From positions 1,943,501 through 2,007,500 of the forward strand of contig NZ_CP048222.1 of the NCBI RefSeq assembly GCF_010119975.1: a DNA stretch of 64,000 bases. The letters run 5' to 3'. Position 1 is the first letter of the stretch. Each line of letters starts with the position of its first letter. A model generated the notes under the pieces. The model was given only the letters and a program-made list of their open reading frames with translations. It made no database searches and was not told the origin of the DNA. Shown here piece after piece: positions 1 through 8,134 of the stretch. The position numbers and the translations under genes are program-made. Source of the DNA: Rhodocytophaga rosea. Lineage in GTDB: Bacteria > Bacteroidota > Bacteroidia > Cytophagales > 172606-1.

Positions 1-203
1 TCAATCCGGATGTTTGCAAAGGCAAGCCTACCATCAGAAATATGCGTTTTACTGTATCACAAATGCTGGAATTACTTGCGTCCGGCATGTCAACTCAGGA
101 GATCTTATCTGATTATTCCTTTATAGATAAAGAAGACATAGAAGCTTGTTTGTGGTATGCGTCAAAACTTGCCAATACAAAATCTGTTACGCCTTTGGCA
201 TAA
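1..203 (+). CDS. DUF433 antitoxin-like protein, 5' end cut by window
   Basis: The frame starting at base 3 is open from the window edge to TAA at 201-203 and gives 66 residues, so the N-terminus is missing. The visible part has the DUF433 pattern: a G-KPT-IR-MR-TV core followed by a helix-turn-helix-like stretch (MLELLASGMS, EILSDY) and the closing I--EDI-ACL-YA helix. DUF433 proteins are winged-helix-like and usually sit next to DUF5615 PIN-like proteins, where they are read as antitoxins of a VapBC-like pair. The next gene begins 6 bases later and is such a DUF5615 protein, which supports the call. The toxin-antitoxin role is inferred from the family. Confidence 0.8.
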   Translation, partial: NPDVCKGKPTIRNMRFTVSQMLELLASGMSTQEILSDYSFIDKEDIEACLWYASKLANTKSVTPLA

Positions 204-209
204 GTAAAT

Positions 210-569
210 ATGCTAAAGTTTATAATAGATACCCAATTACCTCCCATACTTGCTGATTTCTTGAAACAAAACGGCTTTGATGCGATTCATACTACATTTT
301 TCACAGATGGCCATCTGTTACAAGATAAGGAGATCATAGAGATAGCTTTAACAGAATCCAGAATAATTATTACCAAAGACAACGATTTTATAGATAATTT
401 TTTACTAAAAGGCGCTCCGCCAAAAGTATTACTCTTAGCTTTGGGAAATATCAAAAATAAAGATCTGCTGCGCATTTTTGATATCTACATGCAAACCATC
501 AATCTTTTGCTACAAGACAAGGCCAGCTTAGTCATTTTACAACCCGGAAACATAATCTCATACGAATAA
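210..569 (+). CDS. DUF5615 family PIN-like protein, putative toxin
   Basis: This 119-residue protein matches the DUF5615/Mut7-C PIN-like fold. It opens with a hydrophobic strand ending in an acidic residue (FIIDTQLPP) and continues with the helix LADFLKQNGFDA. The central TKDNDF motif carries the conserved Asp residues of the nuclease-like site. In this family the protein is the partner of a DUF433 antitoxin and is expected to be an RNase. The ATG follows the DUF433 stop after 6 bases, so the two are surely co-transcribed, and the serine-biosynthesis fusion starts only 11 bases downstream. RNase activity is not demonstrated. Confidence 0.82.
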   Translation: MLKFIIDTQLPPILADFLKQNGFDAIHTTFFTDGHLLQDKEIIEIALTESRIIITKDNDFIDNFLLKGAPPKVLLLALGNIKNKDLLRIFDIYMQTINLLLQDKASLVILQPGNIISYE

Positions 570-580
570 TACACTCATAA

Positions 581-2485
581 ATGGAAACTACCGTAGCACT
601 GAACAAATACATTATTATTGATTTCGATAGTACATTTACCAAAGTAGAGGCAATGGACGAATTGGGAGCCATTTCTCTGCAGGGTAATGCCGACAAAGAT
701 AAGATCATTCAGGAAATTAAACATATTACTGACCTGGGCATGAATGGAGAACTGTCTTTTACACAGTCTCTGGAAAAACGGATTGAACTCCTAAACGCTA
801 ATAAAGCTCAGCTTCCACAACTCGTTGAAAGGCTCCGTACCAAAGTATCCAACTCTTTTGAGCGCAACAGGGCTTTTTTCATGGAGTATGCTGATAATAT
901 TATGATCATCTCCAATGGGTTCAAGGAGTTTATTACGCCCATTGTTACAGAATTTGGCATTAAAGAAGAGAATATTTTTGCCAATACTTTTGTCTACGAC
1001 GAAAAAGGGAATATCATCGGTTTCGACCGCAGCAACCGCCTGTGTGCCAATAAAGGAAAAGTTGAACAGATTAAATCGCTGAATTTACAGGGAGATATTT
1101 ATGTAATCGGAGATGGTTATACCGATTATGAAATTAAAGAAGCCGGACTTGCCAATAAATTTTATGCCTTTACCGAAAATGTAGAACGGGAACGGGTACT
1201 AAGTAAAGCAGACCATATTGCGCCTAGTCTGGATGAATTCCTGTATCACAATAAACTGCCCATGAGTTTGTCTTATCCTAAAAATCGGATAAGCGTACTG
1301 CTGCTGGAAAACATCCATCCTAAAGCCTTAGAATTGTTCAGGCAGGAGGGCTATAAAGTAGATGTAGTGGCCGGCGGTCTGGACGAAGATGAACTTTGTG
1401 AACGCATTAAAGATGTAACCGTACTGGGCATTCGTTCCAAAACCCAGGTTACCCGTAAAGTACTGGAGAGCGCCAATAAACTGATGTGTGTAGGAGCTTT
1501 TTGTATCGGCACCAACCAGATTGATCTGAATGCTTGTTTAGAGAGGGGAATTGTAGCATTTAACGCACCCTACAGCAATACCCGGAGTGTGGTAGAACTG
1601 GCCATTGGTGAAATTATTATGCTCATCCGCAATATTCCCGACAAGAGTAATGGCATGCACAAAGGCATCTGGGATAAATCTGCTAAAAATAGTTTTGAGA
1701 TCCGGGGGAAAAAGCTGGGTATTGTAGGCTATGGAAATATCGGGGCACAATTATCTGTAATTGCAGAAGCACTCGGTATGGAAGTGTATTATTATGATAT
1801 TGTAGAGCGGCTGGCATTAGGTAATGCAAAAAAATGTAATTCTCTGAAAGAACTGCTCAACATAGCCGATATTGTAACCCTGCATGTAGACGGACGGGCC
1901 TCTAACAAAAACCTGATTGGAGAGAAGGAATTTGCCCAGATGAAAGATGGCGTTATCTTCCTGAATCTGAGCCGGGGTGCCATTGTAGATATTCCTGCCC
2001 TGGTGAATGCCGTTAAAAGTAAAAAAATACAGGGGGTAGGAATTGATGTATTCCCCTATGAACCCAAAACCAATAAGGAAGAATTTATTAACGAACTCAG
2101 AGGCTTACCCAATGTAATTCTGACCCCGCATATTGGTGGAAGCACCGAAGAAGCGCAGGTAAATATTGCCAACTTTGTTCCGGGAAAAATCATTGAGTTT
2201 ATTAATAAGGGAAACACATTTATGAGTGTAAACTTCCCCAATCTGCAATTACCCGAACTCACCGATGCCCACCGCCTAATTCATATTCATGAGAATGTAC
2301 CTGGTATTCTGGCTCAGATCAACAGTATTCTGGCTAAATATCATATCAATATTGCCGGCCAGTACCTGAAGACAAATGAGAAGGTAGGCTATGTAATCAC
2401 AGATATTAATAAAGTGTATAACAAAGAGGTGGTGAGCGAACTAAAAAACATTCCGCACACCATTAAATTCCGGATGCTGTATTAA
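581..2485 (+). CDS. fused phosphoserine phosphatase / D-3-phosphoglycerate dehydrogenase
   Basis: A 634-residue protein with two enzymes of serine synthesis. Residues 8-225 are a HAD phosphatase of SerB type: motif I DFDST with D14 and D16, motif II S111, motif III K158, motif IV GDGYTD with D178 and D182. Residues 235-634 are a SerA-type dehydrogenase: Rossmann motif GYGNIG at 383-388, catalytic R465, E494 and H517, and a C-terminal ACT domain from about residue 565. The spacings R-29-E-23-H equal those of E. coli SerA. The protein should oxidise 3-phosphoglycerate and dephosphorylate phosphoserine, the first and last steps of the pathway. The ACT domain suggests serine feedback. The middle step may be the aminotransferase at 3447. 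A perfect terminator follows the stop. Confidence 0.9.
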   Translation: METTVALNKYIIIDFDSTFTKVEAMDELGAISLQGNADKDKIIQEIKHITDLGMNGELSFTQSLEKRIELLNANKAQLPQLVERLRTKVSNSFERNRAFFMEYADNIMIISNGFKEFITPIVTEFGIKEENIFANTFVYDEKGNIIGFDRSNRLCANKGKVEQIKSLNLQGDIYVIGDGYTDYEIKEAGLANKFYAFTENVERERVLSKADHIAPSLDEFLYHNKLPMSLSYPKNRISVLLLENIHPKALELFRQEGYKVDVVAGGLDEDELCERIKDVTVLGIRSKTQVTRKVLESANKLMCVGAFCIGTNQIDLNACLERGIVAFNAPYSNTRSVVELAIGEIIMLIRNIPDKSNGMHKGIWDKSAKNSFEIRGKKLGIVGYGNIGAQLSVIAEALGMEVYYYDIVERLALGNAKKCNSLKELLNIADIVTLHVDGRASNKNLIGEKEFAQMKDGVIFLNLSRGAIVDIPALVNAVKSKKIQGVGIDVFPYEPKTNKEEFINELRGLPNVILTPHIGGSTEEAQVNIANFVPGKIIEFINKGNTFMSVNFPNLQLPELTDAHRLIHIHENVPGILAQINSILAKYHINIAGQYLKTNEKVGYVITDINKVYNKEVVSELKNIPHTIKFRMLY

Positions 2486-2514
2486 TACCTATGTTATTTA
2501 TATAATGGATAAAT

Positions 2515-2543
2515 AAAAAGAGCCGCAAATTGCGGCTCTTTTT
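2515..2543. terminator. bidirectional rho-independent terminator
   Basis: A 14-bp perfect inverted repeat with core GAGCCGCAA / TTGCGGCTC is flanked by A5 on one side and T5 on the other. It lies between the convergent serine fusion gene and the minus-strand barrel gene, so it can serve both. Confidence 0.93.
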
Positions 2544-2566
2544 ATTATATGGTTTGTTGATGAAGT

Positions 2567-3169
2567 TTAAAATTTGAATGATGCTCCGAAAGTAGCCCAG
2601 CCTAATGCACCTCTACCGCCTTCAAAATATACCCCAAAACCAGGATTAAACATATACCGCACACCTAATACTGGCCCTAATACCGGGCGCACTCTATTAT
2701 TATTTGGCATATTGAAGCCAGGCTGATTCCAGTAATCATTATCATAATACCAGCTGGATATTTGTAGACCTGCAATCACTGAAGCATATAAGTCCAGTTT
2801 GTTTTCGTCAAGATTTAAATCCAGTGCATCGTTTAATAAAGGTGTGGCATGGAAAGTACCTCTTCCACCAAAAGCAAATGCCCTAAAACCATCTTTGTAT
2901 CCATTTCCGTATTTATAACCCCGGGAATAAAAAGCTGCGTAACCTCCTACAGCAAATTGATCGTTAATGCTGTATTCTACGTTAGCAGTTAAAGGAAAAA
3001 ATCCACTAAAATTACCACTATAAAATCCATATCCTCCATATCCGATAACACCTAAGGAAAGGCCGGCATTTACGGTAATATCTCCAGTATCATACAATTG
3101 GGCTTTGGCAGGCTGGGCAGTAAAATAAGCAATAAAAAGAGCGGCAATCAGTACTAATTTGTTTTTCAT
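2567..3169 (-). CDS. outer-membrane beta-barrel protein
   Basis: 200 residues. A clear signal peptide (MKNKLVLIAALFIAYFTA then PAKA-Q, cleavage near residue 23) precedes a glycine- and aromatic-rich body with alternating strands (ITVNAGLSLGV, FAVGGYAAFYSRG, VYFEGGRGALGW). It ends in an aromatic residue (ASFKF), typical of small outer-membrane barrels. The size fits an eight-stranded OmpW/OmpA-like barrel of the Bacteroidota porin-family type. It is transcribed alone and diverges from the aminotransferase gene at 3447. No specific ligand can be inferred. Confidence 0.8.
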   Translation of the reverse strand: MKNKLVLIAALFIAYFTAQPAKAQLYDTGDITVNAGLSLGVIGYGGYGFYSGNFSGFFPLTANVEYSINDQFAVGGYAAFYSRGYKYGNGYKDGFRAFAFGGRGTFHATPLLNDALDLNLDENKLDLYASVIAGLQISSWYYDNDYWNQPGFNMPNNNRVRPVLGPVLGVRYMFNPGFGVYFEGGRGALGWATFGASFKF

Positions 3170-3446
3170 TGTGTGTAGATAAATGATAATAAAAATAATT
3201 GGTTAAAATGATTACAAAAATTCAGCTGTCATTGGCTGAATACAAGGCTTGATGCAAATTCACATGCGAAGTAAACCGGTTTTTAAGAATTTTTGCAACT
3301 TTTTATATAAAAGGTTAATATTTCTATCCAAATACATAAATCTTAAGGATAATGCTCAAAAATTATCACTTATCCAGGGTAGACAAACACAAAATGTATA
3401 ACTTTACCGCGAAAACAAACCTCATTCCGCTAAATTTTTTCCTGCC

Positions 3447-4532
3447 GTGCAAAGAAAAGTTTTTTTTACCCCCGGACCAGCTCACTTGTACCCTACGTTT
3501 GAAAAGCACTTACAAACTGCCTTAGACGAACAAATAGGGTCTATCTCTCACCGGAGCAAACAATTTAAAGCGATCTACCAATATACGGTAGAGCAGTTGC
3601 GTACCCTGCTTGCTATTCCTCCGCAAAGCGCTATTCTGTTTACCGGCTCAGCCACCGAAATCTGGGAACGGGTATTACAAAGCTGTGTGGAAAAAGAAAG
3701 CTTTCACCTGGTAAATGGCGCTTTCTCCAAGCGTTTTTATGAGTTTGCGGCAGAACTGGGTAAAAAAGCCATCAAACAGGAAGCACCCTTTGGGCAGGGT
3801 TTTAATACCGGACAGATACATATTCCTCATAGTGCAGAGTTGGTTTGCCTTACACACAATGAAACCAGTTCCGGAGTATCTATGCCGGTAGAAGCCATGC
3901 ATCAGCTAAAAAAAGATAATCCCGACACTTTGTTTGTGGTCGATATAGTTTCATCTGCCCCTTACCCTGCGCTGGATTATAGCTTAATTGATTCCTCATT
4001 TTTCTCGGTGCAAAAAGGATTTGGTATGCCTGCCGGGTTGGGTGTATGGATTGTGAATGAAAAATGTTTGCAAAAAGCTGAAAGTCTGAAAGCGAAAGGG
4101 CTACAGATCGGTACTTACCATAGCTTACCTTCGTTGTGGAGCAAATACACGGCTTATGAAACACCTGCTACGCCAAACGTACTGAGTATTTACCTGCTGG
4201 GCAAAATTGCTGAAGATATGAACCGGGAAGGAATAGCCTCCATCCGCAAACAAACTGAAGAAAAAGCAGCCTTGCTTTATTCTTTTCTGGAAAAAAGTAA
4301 GTTGGCATCTGTTGCCGTTCAGAATCCGCAGCACCGTTCGCAAACCGTGGTAGTGGCAGATGTAAAACAATCGTCTGCTGAATATTTACAAGACATTGCT
4401 AAAACCGGAAATGTGGTGGGCAGCGGTTATGGCAGCTATAAAGACAAACAAATACGTATTGCTAATTTTCCGGCCAATACTACAGCCCAGGTAGAAGCAC
4501 TCATTCAGGTGATGCAGCAACTCGAAGCATAA
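3447..4532 (+). CDS. serC: class V aminotransferase, probable phosphoserine aminotransferase
   Basis: 361 residues of a PLP-dependent fold-type I, class V aminotransferase. It begins with the characteristic FFTPGPAHLYP motif. The phosphate and ring contacts are in HNETSSGVSMP and VDIVSSAPY, and the Schiff-base lysine is in SVQKGFGMPAGLG. Class V members with this N-terminus include phosphoserine and alanine-glyoxylate aminotransferases. Placement less than 1 kb after the SerB-SerA fusion makes phosphoserine:2-oxoglutarate transamination the best guess. No ATG exists near the motif, so the start is the GTG at 3447. The substrate remains an inference; the gene symbol is tentative. Confidence 0.82.
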   Translation: MQRKVFFTPGPAHLYPTFEKHLQTALDEQIGSISHRSKQFKAIYQYTVEQLRTLLAIPPQSAILFTGSATEIWERVLQSCVEKESFHLVNGAFSKRFYEFAAELGKKAIKQEAPFGQGFNTGQIHIPHSAELVCLTHNETSSGVSMPVEAMHQLKKDNPDTLFVVDIVSSAPYPALDYSLIDSSFFSVQKGFGMPAGLGVWIVNEKCLQKAESLKAKGLQIGTYHSLPSLWSKYTAYETPATPNVLSIYLLGKIAEDMNREGIASIRKQTEEKAALLYSFLEKSKLASVAVQNPQHRSQTVVVADVKQSSAEYLQDIAKTGNVVGSGYGSYKDKQIRIANFPANTTAQVEALIQVMQQLEA

Positions 4533-4832
4533 ACTCTAATAGAGTAGCCTGCGTAGGAATACACAGGTTTTGCCATGACTTATAGTGGTTTCTGCATAAA
4601 ACCGGATTTGTTCTTACATAAATACATATATTCTTTTGATAATCAGTGCTTACAAATGGCTTAGACAGGTAGACCATTTGATTATCTACACTGGAAAACA
4701 GATAGCTTTTGTGTATTATGCCAGCAGTAGTGCCGTATAAGAACGGAGTTAAATTAGGTAATCTTTATTACAACTGCTGTTTTCGGCAAAACTCAACTTT
4801 CCGGGCCTTAGGAAATAATTAATTTTAAGGCT
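4533..4832. other. 300-base intergenic region, no gene seen
   Basis: A+T-rich spacer between the aminotransferase and the SPOR-like membrane protein. No open frame with coding character, no strong hairpin and no clear promoter were found. Four stretches of 21 bases at 4636-4719 weakly resemble the periodic array at 24070, but not well enough to call. Confidence 0.5.
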
Positions 4833-5423
4833 ATGGAAGCAACAAATGAATATACTCATCAGGAATTTCTAGCATTAGAAAACCAGAAAATAGAACTCGA
4901 ATCAGAGAAAGAATCTCTTGAATCCAGAGCCAGAATATTTACCATCACGACTATTGTGCTGGCTGTTTTGTTTTTATTAAGCGTAGCCTATGTCGTTTTA
5001 TCAGAAGTAAAAGCACCTTTGTTTGGTAAATGGCCTAAAATTGCTTCAGAAAACACAGTATTGAAACAGCAGGTCGAAGATTTAAATGCATTAAAGCCTA
5101 CCCTTGATAGCGTAATTGCTGCCAACAATATTCTGGTTGAACAAACTGATACACAGCAAGGTGTGTTTTTTGAAGTACAGATCGGTGCTTTTGAGCATTT
5201 TAATTTAGACCAATATGCACAGGAGCTGGCCAGATTGAAAAAAGAAGAGGTAGATGTAATGGATAAATATACACTAGGTAAATTCCGTGACTTTAAAATG
5301 GCTAAAGCCTTTAATGAAGATATAAAAAAAATGGGCGTAGTCGATGCCTTTATTGTAGGCAAAGTTGATGGGCAGCGGGTTGACCTGCAGGAAGCTGTAG
5401 ATAAAAGTAAAAAAGGCTTTTGA
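4833..5423 (+). CDS. single-pass membrane protein with coiled coil and SPOR-like domain
   Basis: 196 residues. An N-terminal charged coiled-coil segment (about 10-32, rich in E, K and L) precedes one membrane span at about 34-57 (IFTITTIVLAVLFLLSVAYVV). A second coiled coil follows at about 75-100. The C-terminal 75 residues begin FFEVQIGAF, matching the start of SPOR-type peptidoglycan-binding repeats, and contain an FRDFKMAKAFNEDIKK helix. The domain would lie in the periplasm. A role at the cell wall or septum is inferred from the SPOR similarity only. The terminator hairpin overlaps the stop codon. Confidence 0.75.
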   Translation: MEATNEYTHQEFLALENQKIELESEKESLESRARIFTITTIVLAVLFLLSVAYVVLSEVKAPLFGKWPKIASENTVLKQQVEDLNALKPTLDSVIAANNILVEQTDTQQGVFFEVQIGAFEHFNLDQYAQELARLKKEEVDVMDKYTLGKFRDFKMAKAFNEDIKKMGVVDAFIVGKVDGQRVDLQEAVDKSKKGF

Positions 5424-5439
5424 TATCAAAAGCCTTTTT
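5410..5439. terminator. bidirectional terminator overlapping a stop codon
   Basis: A 30-base perfect palindrome centred on GATATC, with AAAAAGGCTTTTG arms. It contains the TGA of the SPOR-like gene and lies 31 bases beyond the stop of the convergent minus-strand gene. Confidence 0.9.
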
Positions 5440-5469
5440 ATTTATACTATCTTCTAATTGTTCAGGTAT

Positions 5470-5829
5470 TTACGATATAATAAGAGTGATCTTATTTACC
5501 TTCTTCGCTGTGAGTGATTCTGTTTTGGTACCTGCCCCGCTATTGTCCTTATCCCCTTTCTCCGCAATAATATAATATACAGCTGGTTCCAGTTCATTAA
5601 AAGAGGCTTTGCCCTTAGCATCCGTTTTTAGGGTAGCTCCTACCTGATTCTGCTCCTTATTGTAATCTTCTTCCGTTTTAAATAACCGCACATCTGCTCC
5701 TTCTACCAAGTTCCCCAGATCGTCCCGAACCGTTACCTGTAACTTGGTCGTAAGAATTTGCTCCGGCTGAGATTTGAAATCAAAAGCAGTAAGACTGAAT
5801 AAGAAAGACAGAATTAAGATCTTAATCAT
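5470..5829 (-). CDS. exported prealbumin-like (SpaA/CarboxypepD-reg-like) domain protein
   Basis: About 119 residues from the ATG at 5829; a start six codons upstream is possible but weakens the signal peptide. The N-terminal MIKILILSFLFSLTAF is a signal sequence. The rest is one Ig/prealbumin-like domain: LQVTVRDDLGNLVEGADVRLF, then TDAKGKASFNEL and YYIIAEKGD. This is the pattern of carboxypeptidase-regulatory or SpaA-type domains. Such single-domain proteins in Bacteroidota are exported and of unknown function. Monocistronic and convergent with the SPOR-like gene. Confidence 0.72.
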   Translation of the reverse strand: MIKILILSFLFSLTAFDFKSQPEQILTTKLQVTVRDDLGNLVEGADVRLFKTEEDYNKEQNQVGATLKTDAKGKASFNELEPAVYYIIAEKGDKDNSGAGTKTESLTAKKVNKITLIIS

Positions 5830-6001
5830 TGTAATACGTGTTAGCACTTGATAAAAGTATTATTCTATATGTAAAAACAGGCTTTGATCATCTGCCTGTT
5901 TCCTCTCACAAGTATACAAAAGGAATGTGGCAAAATCAACCAAAGCCTGCTTCTGATTCAATAAGCAAAAGTTGAGTTACTAATTAACTCACTCAATTAC
6001 C

Positions 6002-6532
6002 CTACTTTTTCTGTTTCTCAATTTTAGCCGGACCAACGATTTTAATTTCTTTATGCTCACCCTGATTGGCTTGTGAGCCGGTCAATATGGCTTTGGCCAT
6101 CTGAAAAAGCTGCACCATTTTACTGGAAGAGCTGTCCCAGAATTCTGCCTGTTCGATATTTACAACCAGCAAAGCGATACCAGGCTGCTCCAGACCTTTG
6201 GGAAACCAGGCTCTGAACATAGGATTCCAGAGTTTCTCCATTTTATTTTTATCATGTACAATTCTCGCTCTTCCGGATACCGATACATAGGTACTATTTG
6301 CAATATCAGCATACGCTAAGTTTACTTCCGGCTGTTTGTCTATCTCATCCGTTTTTTCGGTTTCATCGTAGGTAAAAAACCAGAGCTGCCCATCGAACTC
6401 TGCTTTGGTAGTAGACATTGGCCGGCTGCGCAGCAAACCATCTTCCCCTACTGAAGTAAGCATCGCAAATTTAATATCCTTGATCTTGTCATATATCTGT
6501 ATGAGGCCTTCTTCTCTTGTTATAGCTTTCAT
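6002..6532 (-). CDS. pyridoxamine 5'-phosphate oxidase family general stress protein
   Basis: 176 residues with the split-barrel flavin-binding fold of the general stress protein 26 family (COG3871). Visible hallmarks are FAMLTSVGEDGLLRSRPM near residue 25, LWFFTYDETEKTDEI, VNLAYAD and TYVSVSGRARIV, followed by the acidic W-P-F-AWFPKG segment. Members bind FMN or F420-like cofactors and are induced by general stress; the reaction is unknown. The C-terminal 25 residues are lysine-rich and go beyond the core domain. Stands alone on the minus strand. Confidence 0.85.
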   Translation of the reverse strand: MKAITREEGLIQIYDKIKDIKFAMLTSVGEDGLLRSRPMSTTKAEFDGQLWFFTYDETEKTDEIDKQPEVNLAYADIANSTYVSVSGRARIVHDKNKMEKLWNPMFRAWFPKGLEQPGIALLVVNIEQAEFWDSSSSKMVQLFQMAKAILTGSQANQGEHKEIKIVGPAKIEKQKK

Positions 6533-6802
6533 AGTTTTGGTTTAAAGTGAAACATATACCTCTTACATACGCTGAAAAAAAAGGAAGGTTAATGTTAATT
6601 AGCAGTAAATAGTGAATCCCAGGTATTAAGAAAGTAATGAGTCAAGTATATAATAACCTTATAATCGCTGATCCAGCAGTTATTAGTATGAAAATATTGT
6701 AGGATGAATAAATAAAAGAGCAGGCATACAAATCACTTAGAACAAATGGCTACTAACCAAACCAGCTAGCCTGTTTTGCGTTGCTATATTGAATAAATCT
6801 TT

Positions 6803-7387
6803 ATGAAACTAACTGAAGAATTTTATCAGCAGGACACAATTAGTGTAGCCAAACAATTGCTGGGAGCCTACCTGGTTCATGAAAGTGAATGGGGCATTAC
6901 CTCCGGACGTATTGTAGAAACCGAAGCCTATTTATGGGGAGATCCGGCTTGCCATGCCTACCGCCGGAAAACCACACGCAATGCCATGATGTTTGGCCCG
7001 CCGGGAAATGCCTATGTATATCAGATTTATGGATTACATGAGTGTATCAATGTTGTAACTGCTCCGGTTGGTGTGGGAGAAGCAGTTCTGATCCGGGCTT
7101 TGCAACCAATAGAGGGAATCGAACTCATGCAGCAGCGAAGAGGAATGGCAGAAATAAAAAAACTATGTAATGGGCCTGGCAAACTAGTGCAAGCCATGGG
7201 AATTACCAGATCTATGGATGGCATTAGTTTACTCACCAGTGCCTGTTATATTCTCTCTCCAGCAACTTTACCGGAATACCAGCAGCCATTTGAAATGGTT
7301 ACTACCACCCGGATTGGCATCACACAGGGCGCTGACTTACCTTACCGCTATTATATTGCTAAAAATCCACATGTCAGCTATAAGTAA
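6803..7387 (+). CDS. DNA-3-methyladenine glycosylase, AAG/MPG family
   Basis: 194 residues, the usual bacterial AAG length. It removes alkylated and deaminated purines in base-excision repair. The catalytic glutamate is E39 in GRIVETEAYL. Other family blocks are HAYRRKTTRNAMMFGPPG, AYVYQIYGLHECINVVT, EAVLIRALQP and LCNGPGKLVQAMGI. The intercalating tyrosine region is retained. It is monocistronic, with no neighbouring repair gene. A fragment of a dispersed repeat starts 8 bases after the stop. Confidence 0.93.
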   Translation: MKLTEEFYQQDTISVAKQLLGAYLVHESEWGITSGRIVETEAYLWGDPACHAYRRKTTRNAMMFGPPGNAYVYQIYGLHECINVVTAPVGVGEAVLIRALQPIEGIELMQQRRGMAEIKKLCNGPGKLVQAMGITRSMDGISLLTSACYILSPATLPEYQQPFEMVTTTRIGITQGADLPYRYYIAKNPHVSYK

Positions 7388-7395
7388 AAATTTAT

Positions 7396-7425
7396 CTGGA
7401 ACCAGGATTACACAGATTTGAATAG
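7396..7425. repeat. partial copy of dispersed CTGGAACCAGGATT repeat
   Basis: The sequence CTGGAACCAGGATT followed by ACACAGATTTG matches the left arm of the longer inverted repeat at 9588-9678. Only one arm is present here. Confidence 0.6.
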
Positions 7426-7498
7426 TTTAATAAGCTGATAATCATATGGTCGGATAGCTAAATGGTTAGATAGTTATATTGATTGAGCTACTAAAGAA

Positions 7499-7530
7499 AC
7501 TCAATCACTCAATCACTCAATCACTCATTC
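7499..7530. repeat. 8-bp tandem repeat ACTCAATC x4
   Basis: Three exact ACTCAATC units and a fourth ACTCATTC unit. The last unit carries the stop codon of the minus-strand MarR gene, so copy-number change by slippage could alter its C-terminus. Confidence 0.9.
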
Positions 7531-7974
7531 CCTTATTCCATCCAGAATCCGGTTGACCAGCTTTGCTTCTTCTTCAGAGATATGTGTAAAATCCTTGCGA
7601 ATATCATCACCCGTCTGATCCAGCTTTTGAAGAAGGGCCAGTCCTTTATCTGTAATTCTCACGTTTACTGCCCGGCGGTCTTCAGGACATTCACAACGGT
7701 CGAGCAATTGTTTCACCCGCAGTTTTTCTACCAGCCGGGAAGCATTAGAACTCTTATCCAGCATACGTTCGGTAAGCAAGGTAACAGTGGCGCTTTTGGG
7801 GTGCTGTCCTCTTAAAATACGTAAGATATTGTACTGTTGTGGGGAGATTCCGTAGGGTTTAAATCGTTGGGTATTGCGAAGATTCAGCCAGCTGGCGGTA
7901 AAAATAATGTTCAGTAATAATTTCTGGTATTCGTTCTGAAATTTACTTTGTTGAATTTCCTTCTCAAGTTCCAT
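7525..7974 (-). CDS. MarR family transcriptional regulator
   Basis: 149 residues, a typical MarR length. The winged helix is clear: ISPQQYNILRILRGQHP, VTLLTERMLDKSSNASRLVEKL as recognition helix, then LLDRCECPEDRRAVNVRIT as the wing with the DRR motif. Flanking N- and C-terminal helices form the dimer. MarR proteins are ligand- or oxidant-responsive repressors. C53-C54-type positions are not obvious, although CEC lies just before the wing. A palindrome 34 bases upstream could be its operator. No target gene is adjacent in the same direction. Confidence 0.9.
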   Translation of the reverse strand: MELEKEIQQSKFQNEYQKLLLNIIFTASWLNLRNTQRFKPYGISPQQYNILRILRGQHPKSATVTLLTERMLDKSSNASRLVEKLRVKQLLDRCECPEDRRAVNVRITDKGLALLQKLDQTGDDIRKDFTHISEEEAKLVNRILDGIRE

Positions 7975-8007
7975 ATTGGAAATTATAAAAATTTATAACA
8001 CAAATAT

Positions 8008-8019
8008 ATGTATATACAT
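8008..8019. promoter_or_regulatory. 12-bp palindrome upstream of marR-like gene
   Basis: ATGTATATACAT is a perfect palindrome 34 bases before the ATG on the minus strand. It could be an autoregulatory MarR operator, but the stretch is A+T-rich and chance is possible. Confidence 0.3.
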
Positions 8020-8134
8020 CAACTACTCATCTCTGGTTGCATAAAGACGTAGTAACTGTGTATATTTAAGCAGCAACCCAATTATATCTAATTAACCATT
8101 GAACAATATACAGAACTTTACTTAGTATCTCCTA

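Noticed and set aside
4636-4719. Four possible 21-bp units resembling the 24070 array
   Set aside because: Too few and too diverged to distinguish from chance.
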